Assembly (NCBI RefSeq): GCF_002105535.1
Contig: NZ_CP015848.1
Location: forward strand, 3,824,926-3,888,925
Origin: Magnetospirillum sp. ME-1
Lineage (GTDB): Bacteria > Pseudomonadota > Alphaproteobacteria > Rhodospirillales > Magnetospirillaceae
Reading direction: 5' to 3'
DNA length: 64,000 nucleotides
Shown: piece after piece, positions 17,257-25,187 of the stretch
Position numbering within the stretch: position 1 is the stretch's first letter
Layout: the number at the start of each line of letters is the position of its first letter
Translations under genes and position numbers: made by a program
Notes under the pieces: model-generated
What the model was told of the DNA's origin: nothing
The model's input: only the letters and a program-made list of their open reading frames with translations
Database searches by the model: none

Positions 17257-18714
17257 TTAATCACATGGAATCAATGGTTTGATCGCCGAAAACAGGCGTC
17301 CGAGGGCATCCTCGACGCTCCATCCCGCCAGGTTTCCATAGCCCAGAATCAGTCCCGGCGGCCCTTTTATGACACGATGGAAGCCCAGCGGCGCACAGCC
17401 CAGGCCGTGGTCGCGGGCGGCCTGGGCGATGGCGGCCTCGTCACTTGCCTCGGGCAGGTGGAGGATGGCGTGCAGTCCCGCCGCTCCTGCCGTGACCGGA
17501 AGGTCGGGCCCCAGGATGCGGAGGGCGGCTTCCAGCAACTGGCTGCGGCGGCGGCCGTACAGGGTGCGCATGCGCCGCAGATGGGCGCCGAAATGGCCTT
17601 CGGTCATGAAGGCGGCCATGGCCGCCTGGGTCAGTCCGGCCGGGGCCATGTCGGCGGTGCGCCGGGCCGCCACGAAGGCGGGCAGCAGCGCGTGCGGCAC
17701 CACCAGCCAGCCCAGGCGCAGGCCGGGAAACATGCTCTTGGAGAAGGTGCCGAGATAAAGGGTGCGGTCCTGCCGGTCCAGTCCCTGCAGCGAGGCGGTG
17801 GGCGCTCCCGCGTGGTGAAAGTCGCTGTCGTAATCGTCCTCGATGATCCAGCCGCCCTTGCGCGCCGCCCAGTCGATCAGGGCAAGACGGCGCGCCAGCC
17901 CCATGGTGGCACCGGTGGGAAACTGGTGCGACGGCGTGACGCAGGCCAGCCGCGCCTGGGGGCAAAGCCGTTCGGCCAGGGCGGGATCGAAGCCGCCTTC
18001 GTCCACCGGCACCGCCTCGGCCACCGCTCCGGCGGCGCGCAGCACGCCCGACAGCCCGCCATAGCAGGGATCTTCCACCAGCACCCTTTCCCCCGGCTCC
18101 ACCAGCACGCGGGCCACCAGGTCCAGGGCCTGCTGCGAGCCGCCCACCACCATGATCTGGCCGGGGTCGCAGCGCACCGCCCGAGTGCGGCCCACATGCT
18201 CGGCGATGGCCCGGCGCAGCGGCGGATGGCCCAGGGGATCGATGCCGCACATCAGCTCCACCGGCGGCCGCCGCCACAGCCGTCCCAGCACGCGCCGCCA
18301 CTCGGCATGGGGAAAGGCGGCCAGGTCGGGCACGCCGGGGGCGAGGGGGCGGGTGGGGTCGCGCACCATCAGCATGGGCGGGGTGGCGCTCCAGGCGGCG
18401 GTCCTGCCTCCCATGGGCGATGGCGGCGGTGAGGCCGGGCCGGAGGCGGCGGTTCCCACCGGCTGCTGGCGGGCAGCCACGCGGGTGCCCGATCCCTGCC
18501 GCCCCTCGGTGAAGCCCTCGGCGGCCAATTGATCGTAGGCGGCCAGCACCGTGTTGCGCGCCACGCCCAATTGTCCGGCCAGCGAGCGCGACGAGGGCAG
18601 GGCGGCGCCTTCCCCCAGCCGTCCGTCCAGGATGGCTTCCCGCAAGGCGAGATACAGGCGGCGATGCAGGGGCTGGCCGCAATCATCGGCGGGCAGGGCG
18701 AGGGTGAGGGGCAT
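17257..18714 (-). CDS. MocR/PdxR-type regulator (GntR HTH fused to aminotransferase-like domain)
   Basis: 485-residue chimeric regulator. The N-terminal GntR winged helix (about 1-75: LYLALREAILDGRLGEGAALPSSR, LGVARNTVLAAYDQL) is linked by a Pro-rich stretch to a fold-type I PLP domain with GTFSKSMFPGLRLGW, where the Lys should bind PLP. Such proteins respond to PLP or amino compounds and usually control a divergent neighbour. Here that is a PNPOx-like flavoprotein, which supports a role in vitamin B6 or amine metabolism. The start was set at MPLTLALPADD (18712-18714); the frame extends upstream through the operator region. Confidence 0.9.
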   Translation of the reverse strand: MPLTLALPADDCGQPLHRRLYLALREAILDGRLGEGAALPSSRSLAGQLGVARNTVLAAYDQLAAEGFTEGRQGSGTRVAARQQPVGTAASGPASPPPSPMGGRTAAWSATPPMLMVRDPTRPLAPGVPDLAAFPHAEWRRVLGRLWRRPPVELMCGIDPLGHPPLRRAIAEHVGRTRAVRCDPGQIMVVGGSQQALDLVARVLVEPGERVLVEDPCYGGLSGVLRAAGAVAEAVPVDEGGFDPALAERLCPQARLACVTPSHQFPTGATMGLARRLALIDWAARKGGWIIEDDYDSDFHHAGAPTASLQGLDRQDRTLYLGTFSKSMFPGLRLGWLVVPHALLPAFVAARRTADMAPAGLTQAAMAAFMTEGHFGAHLRRMRTLYGRRRSQLLEAALRILGPDLPVTAGAAGLHAILHLPEASDEAAIAQAARDHGLGCAPLGFHRVIKGPPGLILGYGNLAGWSVEDALGRLFSAIKPLIPCD

Positions 18715-18725
18715 GATGGCCTCGG

Positions 18726-18758
18726 AAAGTGGCCCCTTCACTATACAATAAGTGGACC
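18726..18758. promoter_or_regulatory. direct-repeat operator candidate between MocR and PNPOx genes
   Basis: The nine-base pattern AAGTGGnCC occurs at 18727-18735 and 18750-18758, 23 bases apart in the same orientation, flanking TATACAAT (18742-18749), which resembles a -10 box. MocR proteins typically bind direct repeats of this spacing in divergent intergenic regions. No experimental support. Confidence 0.5.
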
Positions 18759-18799
18759 TTTCAATGGAACCACTCGCGGCGCAAGAATGCCCTCGACCT

Positions 18800-18886
18800 G
18801 TCATCCCGAGGCATCGCCGAGGGATCTTTCAGCCCAAAGCGATGGCCGGTTTTACCTGAAAGATCCTTCGCGGCGCTCAGGATGAC
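18800..18886. repeat. palindromic repeat element, copy D
   Basis: 87-bp member, GTCATCCCGAG to CTCAGGATGAC, with inner arms GGGATCTTTCAG and CTGAAAGATCC. It lies in the 5' leader of the PNPOx-like gene, ending 19 bases before its start codon, so it would be part of that mRNA. Confidence 0.8.
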
Positions 18887-18904
18887 AAAATGAGGAGCCC
18901 TGTC

Positions 18905-19495
18905 ATGCTTGCCACCACCGAACGCACCACCGTCCGCCAGCGGCCCCAGCGGGGCAGCCACGACCCGGACCTGATCGCCGCCATTCTCGACGAGGCGCTT
19001 ACCTGCACCGTCGCCTTCGTCGATGATGGCCGACCGGTCAGTATACCGACCACCCACTGGCGCATGGGCGAGAGGGTGCTGTTCCATGGGGGCATGGGGT
19101 CGCGGCTGGGCAGGATGATGGCCGCCGGGGCGGATCTCTGCGTTACCGTGACCCTGGTGGACGGGCTGGTGCTGGCCCGTTCGGCCTTTCACCATTCCAT
19201 GAATTACCGGTCGGTCGTGCTGTTCGGCCAAGCCGAAGAGATCAGCGGCCCGGCGGAGAAGGAGGCGGCCCTGGCCGCCCTGATCGAGAAGCTGACGCCG
19301 GGGCGCTATGCCTCGGTCCGGCCGCCGACGCAAAAGGAACTGGCGGCGACCCGCCTGCTGGCTCTGCCCATTGCCGAGGGGTCGGCCAAGGTGCGGTCCG
19401 GCCCGCCGGTGGACGACGAGGCAGACATGTCCTGGCCGGTCTGGGCGGGCGTGGTGCCGGTAGCTGTTGTGAAGGGGGAGCCGGTGGCGGGCTAG
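18905..19495 (+). CDS. pyridoxamine 5'-phosphate oxidase-family FMN-binding protein
   Basis: 196-residue split-barrel flavoprotein of the Pyridox_ox_2 type. Visible family segments are ALTCTVAFVDDGRPVSIPTTHWRMGERVLFHGG and the mid-region TLVDGLVLARSAFHHSMNYRSVVLFG, with AFHHSMNYRS typical of this subgroup. Substrate unknown; the family binds FMN or haem. The start ATG 18905 follows GAGGAG by eight bases and was preferred over the ATG at 18890. It is divergent from the MocR regulator, its likely controller. The stop overlaps the hemerythrin stop by four bases (convergent). Confidence 0.85.
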   Translation: MLATTERTTVRQRPQRGSHDPDLIAAILDEALTCTVAFVDDGRPVSIPTTHWRMGERVLFHGGMGSRLGRMMAAGADLCVTVTLVDGLVLARSAFHHSMNYRSVVLFGQAEEISGPAEKEAALAALIEKLTPGRYASVRPPTQKELAATRLLALPIAEGSAKVRSGPPVDDEADMSWPVWAGVVPVAVVKGEPVAG

Positions 19496-19902
19496 CCCGT
19501 CTGTCCGCTTTCGCGCAGGAATGCCGCGTATTTCACATCGAAGGTCATGATGTGGTTGCACAGCCAGTCGCGAAGCAGGTTGGAAAGCTCGCCATCGACG
19601 GCGTCGGCCCCGGATATCATCAGGCGGTCGATGATGTTTTCCAACTGGAAGATCAGGTGGTCATGTTCATAGGCATGGGCGCTGCGCTCGGGGTAGGCGC
19701 TGCGTTCCATGCTGGCGATTTCGGCGGCGAAATGCCGCTTGGTGTAGGAACTGAGATCGCCGATGGCCTGGCTGACCGCCGTCGCTCCATGGGTCGGCGA
19801 GGCGAGCAGGCGGTTCATCAGTTCGAACAGCTTCTTATGATCGCTGTCGATGGCCTCGACCCCCACGAGAAGGTCGTCCGACCAGGAAATATGCTCGGCC
19901 AT
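19492..19902 (-). CDS. bacteriohemerythrin
   Basis: 136-residue single-domain hemerythrin that binds O2 at a diiron centre. All seven ligands are in place: His22 (IDSDHKKLF), His57 and Glu61 (RHFAAE), His76 and His80 (HAYEH), His117 and Asp122 (NHIMTFD). It is probably a cytoplasmic oxygen store or sensor useful to a microaerophile. It stands alone, convergent with the PNPOx gene and upstream of rpe on the same strand. Confidence 0.92.
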   Translation of the reverse strand: MAEHISWSDDLLVGVEAIDSDHKKLFELMNRLLASPTHGATAVSQAIGDLSSYTKRHFAAEIASMERSAYPERSAHAYEHDHLIFQLENIIDRLMISGADAVDGELSNLLRDWLCNHIMTFDVKYAAFLRESGQTG

Positions 19903-19968
19903 AGCTCGCCCCTCCGTTTGGGAATGGGATGATATTACCTATGGGCTAGGCGATTGCCAAGGGGGGTG

Positions 19969-20610
19969 TCAGCGCCGCAGCGCCGCGATGTTGGCGGCGT
20001 AGTCCTTGGTCTTGAACACCGCCGAACCGGCCACCAGCACGTTGGCGCCCGCCGCCACCACGCGGTGGGCGTTGTCGGCGGTGACGCCGCCGTCCACTTC
20101 CAGGTCGATGGGACGCGTGCCGATCATTTTGCGGATGCGGGCGATCTTTTCCAGCTGGGCCTCGATGAAGCTCTGGCCGCCGAAGCCGGGATTGACGCTC
20201 ATCACCAGGACGAGGTCCAGCTTGTCCAGAACGTATTCGATGACGTTTTCGGGCGTGGACGGGTTGAGCGACACGCCGGCCTTCTTGCCCAGGGACCGGA
20301 TCAGCTGCAGCGAGCGGTCCAGGTGCTTGTCGGCCTCGGCATGGACCACGATGATGTCTGCGCCGGCCTTGGCGTAGTCCTCGATATAGGGCTGGGCGGG
20401 GTCGATCATCAGGTGGACGTCGAAGACCTTGGCGGTATAGGGCCGGATGGCCTTGATGATGGCCGGGCCGAAGGTGAGGTTGGGCACGAAATGGCCGTCC
20501 ATGACGTCGATATGCACCCAGTCGCAGCCGGCCGCGTCGATGGCCTTGACCTCTTCGCCCAGGCGGGCGAAATCGGCGGACAGGATGGAGGGTGCGATCT
20601 TGACGGTCAT
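19969..20610 (-). CDS. rpe: ribulose-phosphate 3-epimerase
   Basis: 213-residue TIM-barrel enzyme interconverting ribulose 5-phosphate and xylulose 5-phosphate. Signature segments are [53 protein letters not shown], and the phosphate-binding DGGVTADNA and GSAVFK. The start MTVKIAPS (20608-20610) matches the family; the ATG at 20634 falls in a C-rich palindrome. It is last of the cluster glpX-tkt-fba-rpe, all on the minus strand. Confidence 0.95.
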   Translation of the reverse strand: MTVKIAPSILSADFARLGEEVKAIDAAGCDWVHIDVMDGHFVPNLTFGPAIIKAIRPYTAKVFDVHLMIDPAQPYIEDYAKAGADIIVVHAEADKHLDRSLQLIRSLGKKAGVSLNPSTPENVIEYVLDKLDLVLVMSVNPGFGGQSFIEAQLEKIARIRKMIGTRPIDLEVDGGVTADNAHRVVAAGANVLVAGSAVFKTKDYAANIAALRR

Positions 20611-20628
20611 GGCGGCCTTCTTGCGGCC

Positions 20629-20724
20629 CCCCACCCCAACCCCTCCCCACGGGGGGGAGGGGCTAAGGCCGGAGAGGCGGTTTTATTTTCCCCCTCCCCT
20701 TGATGGGGAGGGGTTGGGGTGGGG
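20629..20724. repeat. C-rich palindrome between fba and rpe
   Basis: 96-bp element with perfect 20-bp inverted ends, CCCCACCCCAACCCCTCCCC (20629-20648) and its complement (20705-20724). A second complementary pair, GGGGGGGAGGGG and CCCCCTCCCC, lies within. It differs from the GTCATCCCGA family. In RNA it would form a very stable stem between the fba and rpe messages. Confidence 0.85.
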
Positions 20725-20731
20725 TGTCCCC

Positions 20732-21796
20732 TTACTGGATCTTGGGAGCCAGGGCGCCCTTGGCGTAGAGGGCGGACATGTCTTCCAGGCCGATCACCTT
20801 GATCTTCGAGGCCTGGCCGGCGGTGCCGAAGGCCTGGTAGCGGCTCTTGCAGACCTCGACCATGGCGGCGATGGAGGGCTTCAGGTAGTCGCGGGGATCG
20901 AACTTCTTGGGGTTGTCGTGGAAGTACTTGCGGATGGTGCCGGTGACGGCCAGACGCAGATCGGTGTCGATGTTGATCTTGCGCACGCCGTGCTTGATGC
21001 CCTCGACGATCTCCTCGACCGGCACGCCGTAGGTCTCGCCCAGGGCGCCGCCGTAATCGTTGACGATCTTCAACAGGTCCTGGGGCACCGAGGAAGAGCC
21101 GTGCATCACCAGATGGGTGTTGGGGATGCGGGCGTGGATTTCCTTGATGCGCTTGATGGCCAGCACCTCGCCCGTCGGCGGACGGGTGAACTTGTAGGCG
21201 CCGTGGCTGGTGCCGATGGCGATGGCCAGCGCGTCCACCTGGGTCTGCTTGACGAATTCGGCGGCCTCGTCCGGGTCGGTCAGCAGCTGGGAATGGTCCA
21301 GCTTGCCCTCGGCGCCGATGCCGTCTTCCTTGCCGGCGGTGCCGGTTTCCAGCGAGCCCAGGCAGCCCAGCTCACCCTCGACCGAGACGCCGCAGGCGTG
21401 GGCGATGTCGACCACCGCCTTGGTGACGCGGACGTTGTAGTCCCAATCGGACGGGGTCTTGCCGTCTTCCTTGAGCGAGCCGTCCATCATGACCGACGAG
21501 AAGCCGGACTGGATGGCGCGCACGTTGACCGCCGGGCTGGTGCCGTGGTCCTGGTGCATGCAGACCGGGATCTGGGGGTAGGCTTCGACGGCGGCCAGGA
21601 TCAGGTGGCGCAGGAAGGGCTCGCCGGCGTATTTGCGCGCACCCGCCGAGGCCTGGAGGATCACCGGCGAATCGGTGGCCGCAGCCGCCTCCATGATCGC
21701 CTTGACCTGCTCCATGTTGTTCACGTTGAAGGCGGGAATGCCGTAGCCGTTCTCGGCAGCGTGGTCGAGGAGCTGGCGCATCGAAACGAGGGACAT
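20732..21796 (-). CDS. fba: class II fructose-bisphosphate aldolase
   Basis: 354-residue zinc-dependent aldolase of the Calvin/CbbA subtype. Visible are [13 protein letters not shown], the metal-binding [46 protein letters not shown] and [14 protein letters not shown]. It condenses DHAP with glyceraldehyde 3-phosphate (or erythrose 4-phosphate). It lies 42 bases downstream of tkt in the same direction. Confidence 0.95.
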   Translation of the reverse strand: MSLVSMRQLLDHAAENGYGIPAFNVNNMEQVKAIMEAAAATDSPVILQASAGARKYAGEPFLRHLILAAVEAYPQIPVCMHQDHGTSPAVNVRAIQSGFSSVMMDGSLKEDGKTPSDWDYNVRVTKAVVDIAHACGVSVEGELGCLGSLETGTAGKEDGIGAEGKLDHSQLLTDPDEAAEFVKQTQVDALAIAIGTSHGAYKFTRPPTGEVLAIKRIKEIHARIPNTHLVMHGSSSVPQDLLKIVNDYGGALGETYGVPVEEIVEGIKHGVRKINIDTDLRLAVTGTIRKYFHDNPKKFDPRDYLKPSIAAMVEVCKSRYQAFGTAGQASKIKVIGLEDMSALYAKGALAPKIQ

Positions 21797-21838
21797 CTTG
21801 ACTACTCTCCTTCCTGGCGTTTTGCCGTCTTAGCCGTC

Positions 21839-23809
21839 TTAGAGGCGAGCCTGGGCGGCGTCGGCCACCGCACGCGCGGTAATGCCGAAATGCTCGTAGA
21901 GTTTCTCGGCGGGCGCCGAGGCTCCGAAGCCGTTCATGCCGATGACGGCGCCGTTTTCGCCGGTCCAGCGCTCCCACCCGAAGGTGCCCAGCGCCTCGAC
22001 GGCGACCCGCACGGTTCCCTCACCCAGCACAGAAGAACGATACTCCTTCGGCTGACGTTCGAACAGTTCCCAGCAGGGCATGGACACCACGGCGGCCGCG
22101 ATGCCCGATTCGGCCAGCAGCTTCTGCGCCTCGATGGCCAGACTGACTTCCGAGCCGGTGGCGATCAGGGTGACCTGGCGCTTGCCCTTGGCGTCCGAGA
22201 TCACATAGGCGCCCTTGGCGGTCAGGTTCTCGTCGGTGTGGGTGGTACGCAGTGTCGGCAGGTTCTGGCGCGACAGGGCGAAGACCGAGGGGCCGGTGGC
22301 GTTTTCCAGGGCGGCCTCGTAGGCCTCCATGGTCTCCACCGGATCGGCGGGGCGGAACACCAGCACGTTGGGGGTGGCGCGCAGCGCCGACAGGGTCTCG
22401 ATGGGCTGGTGGGTGGGGCCGTCCTCGCCCAGGCCGATGGAATCGTGGGTCAGCACGTAGAGCACCCGCTGGTCCATCATGGCGCTCATGCGCAGCGCCG
22501 GCCACAGGTAGTTGGCGAAGATCAGGAAGGTGCCGCCATAGGGGATGAAGCCCCCGTGCAGCGACAGGCCGTTCATGATGGCGGCCATGCCGTGCTCGCG
22601 CACGCCGTAATGAATGTAGCGGCCCGAGAAGTCGCGGGCGCTGACCGGCTTGGTGGCCTTGGTGATGGTGAGGTTGGAGTGGGTGAGGTCGGCCGAGCCG
22701 CCGATCATCTCGGGGATCACCGGGGTCAGCGCTTCGAGCACTTCCTGGCTGGCCTTGCGGGTCGCCCATTTGGGCTGCTCGGCCGAAACCTTCTTCTTGA
22801 AGTCGGAGACCGCCTGCTTCCAGGCTTCCGGCAACTGGCCGGCATTGGTGCGCTCGAATTCGGCCTTGCCCCCATAGGCGTTGAAGCGCTTCTCCCACTC
22901 GGCGCGGGCGGTGGCACCCCGGGCGCCGGCGGCGCGCCAGGCGGAGAGCACGCCCTCGGGGATCTCGAAGGGCGCGTGCGGCCAGTCGAGCTTGGCGCGT
23001 GCCCCGGCGATCTCCTCGGCCCCCAGGGGGGCGCCGTGGGTCTTCTCGCTGCCCGCCTTGGTGGGGGCACCGAAGCCGATGGTGGTCTTGCAGGCGATCA
23101 GGCTGGGCTGGCCGGACTTTTGCGCCGCCGCGATGGCCTGGGCGATGGCTTCCGGGTCATGGCCGTCCACGCGGCAGACGTCCCAGTTGGAGGCCTGGAA
23201 GCGGGCCAGCTGGTCGTCGGAGGTGGACACCGAGGTGTCGCCGTCGATGCAGATGTGGTTGTCGTCCCACAGCACGATCAGCTTGGAGAGGTTCCACACG
23301 CCGGCCAGCGAGATGGCCTCCTGGCTGATGCCTTCCATCAGGCAGCCGTCGCCGGCGATGACGTAGGTGAAGTGATCGACGATATCCTTGCCGTGGCGGG
23401 CGGCGGCCAGCTTCTCGGCCAGGGCGAAGCCCACGGCGTTGGCGATGCCCTGGCCCAGCGGACCGGTGGTGGTCTCGGCGATGGCGACGTGGCCGAATTC
23501 CGGATGGCCGGCGGTGCGGTAGCCCATCTGGCGGAAGTTCTTGATCTGCTCGATGTCGGAAATATCCTCGAAGCCGGTGAGGTGGCCCAGCGCGTAAAGC
23601 AGCATGGAGCCGTGGCCCGCCGACAGAATGAAGCGGTCGCGGTCGGCCCATTTGGGGGCCTTGGCGTCGTACTTCATGAAGCGGGTGAACAGCACGGTGG
23701 CCACGTCGGCCATGCCCATGGGCATGCCGGGATGGCCGGACTTGGCCTTCTCGATGGCGTCCATGGTCAGGAAGCGGATGGCGTTTGCCATAGCGGCGTG
23801 GGTGGTCAT
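21839..23809 (-). CDS. tkt: transketolase
   Basis: 656-residue thiamine diphosphate enzyme of the pentose phosphate and Calvin pathways. The ThDP motif begins GDGCLMEGISQEAISLAG and ends LIVLWDDN; other landmarks are HPGMPMGMADVATVLF, GPLGQGIANAVG, and HDSIGLGEDGPTHQP in the pyrimidine domain. It is in line with glpX upstream and fba downstream. A second ATG 15 bases into the frame is also possible as the start. Confidence 0.96.
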   Translation of the reverse strand: MTTHAAMANAIRFLTMDAIEKAKSGHPGMPMGMADVATVLFTRFMKYDAKAPKWADRDRFILSAGHGSMLLYALGHLTGFEDISDIEQIKNFRQMGYRTAGHPEFGHVAIAETTTGPLGQGIANAVGFALAEKLAAARHGKDIVDHFTYVIAGDGCLMEGISQEAISLAGVWNLSKLIVLWDDNHICIDGDTSVSTSDDQLARFQASNWDVCRVDGHDPEAIAQAIAAAQKSGQPSLIACKTTIGFGAPTKAGSEKTHGAPLGAEEIAGARAKLDWPHAPFEIPEGVLSAWRAAGARGATARAEWEKRFNAYGGKAEFERTNAGQLPEAWKQAVSDFKKKVSAEQPKWATRKASQEVLEALTPVIPEMIGGSADLTHSNLTITKATKPVSARDFSGRYIHYGVREHGMAAIMNGLSLHGGFIPYGGTFLIFANYLWPALRMSAMMDQRVLYVLTHDSIGLGEDGPTHQPIETLSALRATPNVLVFRPADPVETMEAYEAALENATGPSVFALSRQNLPTLRTTHTDENLTAKGAYVISDAKGKRQVTLIATGSEVSLAIEAQKLLAESGIAAAVVSMPCWELFERQPKEYRSSVLGEGTVRVAVEALGTFGWERWTGENGAVIGMNGFGASAPAEKLYEHFGITARAVADAAQARL

Positions 23810-23841
23810 CGAGGAGTCCTTGAAGAGAGTGAAGGTTTATT

Positions 23842-24804
23842 TCAGGCGCGGCGGTGCCACGAGGTCAGCATCTGGCGCGGCCCGGCGGCCCCGCCGATCA
23901 TCATGGTCTGGGTCTTTTCCAAGTCGCGGGTGCGTTCGACGCCTTCCAGCATCAGGCCGGTGGTGATGCCGGTGGCGCAGAACATCACGTCGTCGGAGCG
24001 CACCATCTCGTCGAGACGGTACCAGCGGGTAAGGTCCATGCCGGAATCTTCGACCGCGGCGGCCTCGGTGGCCAGCTGGGGGTCGATGCGGCCCAGGAAC
24101 TCGCCGCCCATGGCGCGGATGGCGATGGCCGACAGCAGGCCTTCCGGAATGCCGCCGGTGCCCATCAGGGCGTCGATGCCGGAATTGGGAATGGCCGCCA
24201 TCAGGGCGCCGGCCACGTCGCCCGCCGGATAGAGGGCGACGCGCGCCCCGGCGTTGTGGATGGCGTTGACCAGCGCCTTGTGGCGCGGCTTTTCGATGAC
24301 GTAGACGGTCATGTCCTCGATGGGCTTGTTCAGCGCCTCGGACAATTGCTTCAGGCGTTCGGCCACCGGGGCTTTGGGGTCGATCTTGCCCCTTGCGGCG
24401 GGCGGGGCGGCCAGCTTTTCCATGTAGCGGGCGGGGCCTGGGTCGAACAGGGTGCCGTGGGGGGCCATGGCCACCACCGCCATGGCGTTGGTCATGCCCT
24501 TGGCCAGGAACGAGGTGCCTTCCAGCGGGTCCACCACCAGGTCCCAGGCCGGATCGCCGCTCTGGGGCCCGAAGCGCTGGCCGTGATAGAGCATGGCGAT
24601 CTCGTCCATGGGCCCTTCGCCCACCAGCATGCGGGCGTCCAGGCTCAGGCTCTGCAGTTCGGCCTGCATGGCCGACACGGCGGCGTCATCGGCCAGGGCC
24701 TTGTCGCCGCGGCCGATCCAGGCATAGGCGGCCCGCGCCGCCCCTTCCGTGGCGCGGCGCAGTTCGTAGACTCCGACACTGCCGGTCTGTCGCTGTTCGG
24801 TCAT
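23842..24804 (-). CDS. glpX: class II fructose-1,6-bisphosphatase (GlpX)
   Basis: 320-residue lithium-sensitive phosphatase-family enzyme. The metal-binding motif is VVDPLEGTSFLAKG, with EIAMLYHGQRFG, VYVIEKPRHKALVNAIHNAGARVALYPAGDVAG and MGTGGIPEGLLSAIAIRAMGGEF. It hydrolyses fructose 1,6-bisphosphate and, in Calvin-cycle organisms, often also sedoheptulose bisphosphate. It is first of the four-gene cluster. Rubisco and phosphoribulokinase are not in this window. Confidence 0.94.
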   Translation of the reverse strand: MTEQRQTGSVGVYELRRATEGAARAAYAWIGRGDKALADDAAVSAMQAELQSLSLDARMLVGEGPMDEIAMLYHGQRFGPQSGDPAWDLVVDPLEGTSFLAKGMTNAMAVVAMAPHGTLFDPGPARYMEKLAAPPAARGKIDPKAPVAERLKQLSEALNKPIEDMTVYVIEKPRHKALVNAIHNAGARVALYPAGDVAGALMAAIPNSGIDALMGTGGIPEGLLSAIAIRAMGGEFLGRIDPQLATEAAAVEDSGMDLTRWYRLDEMVRSDDVMFCATGITTGLMLEGVERTRDLEKTQTMMIGGAAGPRQMLTSWHRRA

Positions 24805-24933
24805 CGGCCGTTTCCAATTTCCGGTGAGGTGTTTTGGCCGATAGTGGGGGGTCGGGTCAAGCGAAGGAACACCCGTTCGGTCCCATCCGCAAGATTCTTG
24901 TGGATAGGTTCGCCGCTACCCGGATGGACGGGG

Positions 24934-25173
24934 TCAGGAGAAGGCCTTGAAGGCGATCAGGGTGAAGGTGTCCTTGACGCCCGGCAGGCGCTGGATGGTG
25001 TCCACCACGAACTGGCCGATATCGGCGGAATCGTCGAGGTAGCATTTCAGCATCAGGTCGTATTGGCCCGAGATGGAATGCACCTCGGAGACCTGTTCGA
25101 TGTCGACGGCCCCGTCGGCGACCTGGTAGGCCAGCCCCAATTCGCACTTCACCTGAACGAAGATGGTCTGCAT
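24934..25173 (-). CDS. stand-alone AsnC/Lrp ligand-binding (RAM) domain protein
   Basis: 79-residue protein corresponding only to the alpha-beta C-terminal domain of Lrp/AsnC regulators (MQTIFVQVKCELGLAYQVAD, VHSISGQYDLMLKCYLDDSADIGQFV, LPGVKDTFTLIAFKAF). There is no helix-turn-helix, so it cannot bind DNA itself; such proteins form octamers that bind amino acids. It lies between glpX and the DEAD-box gene on the same strand, 14 bases after the helicase stop, so it may be co-transcribed with that gene. Confidence 0.88.
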   Translation of the reverse strand: MQTIFVQVKCELGLAYQVADGAVDIEQVSEVHSISGQYDLMLKCYLDDSADIGQFVVDTIQRLPGVKDTFTLIAFKAFS

Positions 25174-25187
25174 GGGGCTGTATCCCT

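Noticed and set aside
20447-24232. A very long open frame (over 1200 codons) on the plus strand opposite fba, tkt and glpX
   Set aside because: GC-rich genes leave an open antisense frame. The translation is rich in Gly, His and Gln without family similarity, while the minus strand holds three clear enzymes.
24857-25147. Short open frame between glpX and the AsnC-domain gene
   Set aside because: It overlaps the AsnC-domain gene in another frame, lacks a ribosome site and its residues are typical of a shadow frame.
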